Origin: Xanthomonas sp. SI
GTDB lineage: Bacteria; Pseudomonadota; Gammaproteobacteria; Xanthomonadales; Xanthomonadaceae
DNA length: 64,000 nucleotides
Direction of reading: 5' to 3'
Assembly (NCBI RefSeq): GCF_014236855.1
Contig: NZ_CP051261.1
Coordinates: forward strand, 4,464,001 to 4,528,000
The notes under the pieces were generated by a model. It was not told the DNA's origin and did not search any database. It saw only the letters and a list, made by a program, of their open reading frames with translations. Positions 61,637 through 64,000 of this stretch are shown one piece after another; within the stretch, counting starts at the first letter, position 1, and the number at the start of each line of letters is the position of its first letter. The position numbers and the translations under genes are program-made.

Positions 61637-62731
61637 GTGATCGCATCCACATCCGCCCGCCTGCTCGCCCTGTGCGCCACCCTGCTGCTCGGCGCCTGCG
61701 CCACGCAGGCACCGCGCGCGCCCGAGCGCACGCCGACCGAGATCAAGGCCGACATCGCACGGCGCATCCCGGCCGCGATCCCCGACCGCAGCGGCTGGGC
61801 CAACGACGTGTACGTGGCGCTGTCCTCGCAGGAACTGGCCACCAGCGCCGACAACATCTGCGCGGTGCTGGCGGTGATCGAACAGGAATCCACCTACCAG
61901 GCCAATCCGCCGGTGCCCGGCCTGGGCAAGATCTCGCGCGCCGAACTCGGCCGCCGCGCGTCGGCATTGCATGTGCCCGCGTTCATGCTCGATGCCGCGC
62001 TGGCGGTGACCTCACCGAATGGCCGCAGTTACGGCGAACGCATCGCCGCCGCGCGCACCGAGCAGGAACTGAGCGCCATCTTCGAAGACTTCGCCAGCAG
62101 CGTGCCGCTGGGCCAACGCCTGTTCGGCGACCTCAACCCGGTGCATACCGGCGGGCCGATGCAGGTGAGCATCGCCTTCGCCGAGGCGCATACCGATGGC
62201 TATCCGTACCCACTGCAGGACACGGTACGCCACGAGGTGTTCGGCCGCCGCGGCGGCGTGTGGTTCGGCACCCGTCATCTGCTCGGCTACCCGAGCGACT
62301 ACGACGCGCTGCTGTATCGCTTCGCCGACTTCAACGCCGGCTGGTACGCCAGCCGCAATGCGGCGTTCCAGGCGGCATTGGCGAAGGCCAGCGGAAGCAC
62401 CCTGGCCCTGGACGGCGATCTGCTGATTCCCGGCAGCGACCTCGACCAGCCCGGCGCCACCGAACGTGCGGCACGCAGCCTGGGCTCGCGCCTGGCGCTG
62501 GACGACAAGGACATCCGCCGCGCCCTGCAGCGCGGCAACGCCGCCGATTTCGGCGACACCGCACTCTACCGCAAGGTGTTCGCGCTGGCCGAACGCAACG
62601 CCGGCAAGCCGCTGCCGCGCGCGATCCTGCCCGGCATCACCCTGGAAAGCCCGAAGATCACCCGCACCCTCACCACCGCCTGGTTCGCGCAGCGCGTCGC
62701 CGAACGCTGGCGCCGCTGCATGGGCAAGTGA
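61637..62731 (+). CDS. DUF1615-family lipoprotein
   Basis: A 364-residue protein with a lipoprotein leader ending LLGACATQ (lipobox LGAC). The mature part has segments typical of DUF1615: DIARRIPAAIPDRSGWANDVY, CAVLAVIEQESTYQANPPVPG (with the Glu of a lysozyme-like fold), GGPMQVSIAFAE and VWFGTRHLLGYPSDYDALLYRFADFNAGWYASRN. The EQEST and GGPMQ parts resemble lytic-transglycosylase motifs, so a periplasmic murein activity is possible. The start is GTG at 61637. Confidence 0.85.
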   Translation: MIASTSARLLALCATLLLGACATQAPRAPERTPTEIKADIARRIPAAIPDRSGWANDVYVALSSQELATSADNICAVLAVIEQESTYQANPPVPGLGKISRAELGRRASALHVPAFMLDAALAVTSPNGRSYGERIAAARTEQELSAIFEDFASSVPLGQRLFGDLNPVHTGGPMQVSIAFAEAHTDGYPYPLQDTVRHEVFGRRGGVWFGTRHLLGYPSDYDALLYRFADFNAGWYASRNAAFQAALAKASGSTLALDGDLLIPGSDLDQPGATERAARSLGSRLALDDKDIRRALQRGNAADFGDTALYRKVFALAERNAGKPLPRAILPGITLESPKITRTLTTAWFAQRVAERWRRCMGK

Positions 62732-62760
62732 CCGCAGCGGCATGTCCCGCCGCCGGCGCG

Positions 62761-63093
62761 CTATTTCGGCTTGTCCAGCACCAGGAACACCCACGCGATG
62801 GCCACGGCCAGCAACAGCAACAAGACGGTGAAAACCCCGTCCCATGCCATCCAGAACCAATAGCGCCCGGGATCGACGTCCAGCAGATACACCTGGGGCG
62901 AGCCGAAGCGCGATCCGCTCGTGTACACGCCGCTCAGCAACGCCTTCACCAGCAGGTAGAGCTTCAACAAGGCGCTCGCCGCCGCCAGCGCGACGACCAA
63001 CAGCGACACCGGCCAACGCAACCAGGCGGGCAGACGGCGGCCGGATCTGTGCGCAGCTGCGCTCCCATGTTGCCGTCGTCGACGCTTTCCCAT
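62761..63093 (-). CDS. Two-helix membrane protein of unknown function
   Basis: A 110-residue protein with a basic N-terminus (MGKRRRRQHGSAAAHRSGRR) and two membrane helices (WPVSLLVVALAAASALLKLY and FTVLLLLLAVAIAWVFLVL). A GGAAAAG site precedes the ATG at 63093. I recognise no family. It is convergent with DUF1615 and divergent from the lipoprotein at 63359. Confidence 0.72.
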   Translation of the reverse strand: MGKRRRRQHGSAAAHRSGRRLPAWLRWPVSLLVVALAAASALLKLYLLVKALLSGVYTSGSRFGSPQVYLLDVDPGRYWFWMAWDGVFTVLLLLLAVAIAWVFLVLDKPK

Positions 63094-63358
63094 CTTTTCC
63101 ACTGCCTGCGTTGATGGCCTGCATTCTAGAGCCGCCGCAGCGGCTGGCGCGCGCAAACTGCGCCGGCGCAGCGATGCCGCTATACTTGCCGCGCATCGCT
63201 TGCGCAGAACGCGTTACCGGCCCGGACTGCCGCCATTGCACCCATCAAGGATGATCGCGCCGGCCTCGCCCCGGCATGCCGCACGCGTCGATTTCCTTGC
63301 CTTGCGCTCCCATGCCGGTCGCCCAGCGGGTAGCGCGTTCCCACCAAGGAAACTCCTC

Positions 63359-63892
63359 TTGAAAAATCTCCTCACCCTCGTCCTGCTGGCCCTGTGCGTA
63401 GCTGCGCTGTCCGCCTGCGATCCCACCACCGGCAAAAAGAACATGTCGCCGGAGGACTACCTGACCTACAACGTCTCGGCCTGGAACGGCGTCACCTCGG
63501 TGACCGAGCCGTGGATCGGCGGCGAGCGCGGCGAGCAGCTGCTGGCCGATGCGAGCGAACTGAAGTCGATGCAGCCGCACCGCAACGCGCTGAACAATCC
63601 GCGCAAGCAGGTCGCAAGTTCCAACACGGGCTACGAAGGCTTCGGCATTCCCGAAGACGCGCAGGACATGGACGCCAAGCTGAAGGCCTACTACAAGAAG
63701 ACCGACACGGTGCTGGCGACGCTGCAGGAAATAACCGCGCTGCCCGACGGTTACACCGAAGCGCAGGTGCAGCCGCTGCTGGAACGGCTGAACACCGAAT
63801 CGGACGCCCTCGACAAGGAAGCGACGGCGCTGGACGCCGCGCAGAATGCCTACGCCAAGAAGCACCGCATCCATCTGGTGACCAGCGGCTGA
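63359..63892 (+). CDS. DUF3053-family lipoprotein
   Basis: A 177-residue lipoprotein. The leader ends ALSACDPTTG (lipobox LSAC) and the mature part is helical and charged (KLKAYYKKTDTVLATLQEI, LERLNTESDALDKEATALDAAQ), with ITALPDGY and TYNVSAWNGVTSVTEPWI as recognisable segments of DUF3053/YiiX-like proteins. The start is a TTG at 63359, preceded by AAGGAA, because no ATG or GTG fits before the hydrophobic segment; this start decides the lipobox position. It ends just before a strong terminator. Confidence 0.78.
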   Translation: MKNLLTLVLLALCVAALSACDPTTGKKNMSPEDYLTYNVSAWNGVTSVTEPWIGGERGEQLLADASELKSMQPHRNALNNPRKQVASSNTGYEGFGIPEDAQDMDAKLKAYYKKTDTVLATLQEITALPDGYTEAQVQPLLERLNTESDALDKEATALDAAQNAYAKKHRIHLVTSG

Positions 63893-63914
63893 GCCTGCGG
63901 CGCCAATGGACAAG

Positions 63915-63943
63915 AAAAAAGCGGCCTCCGGGCCGCTTTTTTT
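63915..63943 (+). terminator. Rho-independent terminator of the lipoprotein gene
   Basis: A stem of AAAAAAGCGGCC and GGCCGCTTTTTT with loop TCCG ends in a run of seven Ts. It begins 22 bp after the stop codon. This is the clearest terminator in the window. Confidence 0.92.
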
Positions 63944-64000
63944 GCCTTGCGCCGAGCAGAAGAGCCGAGCGGCGCGTGATCGGCCCTGCTGCCGCTATCG

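Overview
The window is about 69 % G+C and densely packed with genes on both strands. It looks like a chromosomal segment of a xanthomonad, most likely the genus Xanthomonas. The evidence is a secreted GH5 endoglucanase with a Thr-Pro linker and CBM2 module of the engXCA type, a periplasmic trehalase, a GMN-type transporter, several c-di-GMP and LysR genes, and the short palindromic repeats (cores GGAGCGGCTTCAGCCGC and GGAGGGACTTCAGTCCC) that are abundant in this family. No rRNA, tRNA, CRISPR array, prophage or secretion-system locus is visible. This is mostly core and flexible-core chromosome, with one decayed insertion sequence and a few remnants.

Layout. 0.3-7.7 kb: a radical-SAM DNA-repair-associated protein, then three LysR/redox sets (a DOPA-dioxygenase-like LigB protein, a WrbA-like flavodoxin, two aldo/keto reductases). 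7.8-14.4 kb: a run of same-strand genes (GT2 glycosyltransferase, GNAT, then a tightly coupled KAS III, NAD-dependent epimerase, MBL hydrolase, ATP-grasp and FemAB/GNAT-like acyltransferase). This looks like a small biosynthetic pathway whose product I cannot name. 14.7-20 kb: a membrane GGDEF diguanylate cyclase, a Rieske oxygenase, and a large CACHE/PAS/GGDEF/EAL phosphodiesterase. 20-25 kb: an MpaB-like protein, a membrane protein, a Fur-box-preceded TonB siderophore receptor, and a tandem array of compound palindromic repeats. 25-30 kb: a secreted lipoprotein, a LytS/LytTR two-component pair, a Tat-exported D-amino-acid-oxidase-like protein whose domain order appears circularly permuted, and an operon of two degenerate type II dehydroquinase paralogues plus a small protein. 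30-40 kb: an APC permease, duplicated membrane proteins, an M28 peptidase, the endoglucanase and an M16 peptidase. 40-49 kb: a SUKH remnant, DUF72, trehalase, an AIM24 protein with a decayed tail duplication, a lytic transglycosylase, a second repeat array, a PheC-like dehydratase and a lipoprotein. 48.8-49.9 kb: an internally deleted IS5-family element sitting inside a palindromic repeat. 50-64 kb: an NHL/M23 protein, KptA, an AraC regulator with a divergent operon, a CorA-like transporter, a CycA-like permease, a DMT exporter, a methyltransferase, a LysR/quinone-reductase pair and several lipoproteins.

How the parts connect. Redox and aldehyde detoxification recur: four LysR/AraC regulators lie beside flavodoxin, quinone-reductase or aldo/keto-reductase genes. 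A 64-bp near-identical non-coding element lies upstream of both the aldo/keto reductase at 6.7 kb and the AraC-linked operon at 53.9 kb, which suggests a shared regulon 47 kb apart. Cell-envelope turnover (lytic transglycosylase, M23, M16, M28, lipoproteins) and plant-polymer or sugar use (endoglucanase, trehalase) fit a plant-associated lifestyle. All functional statements rest on motif and family recognition by eye; no database search was run.
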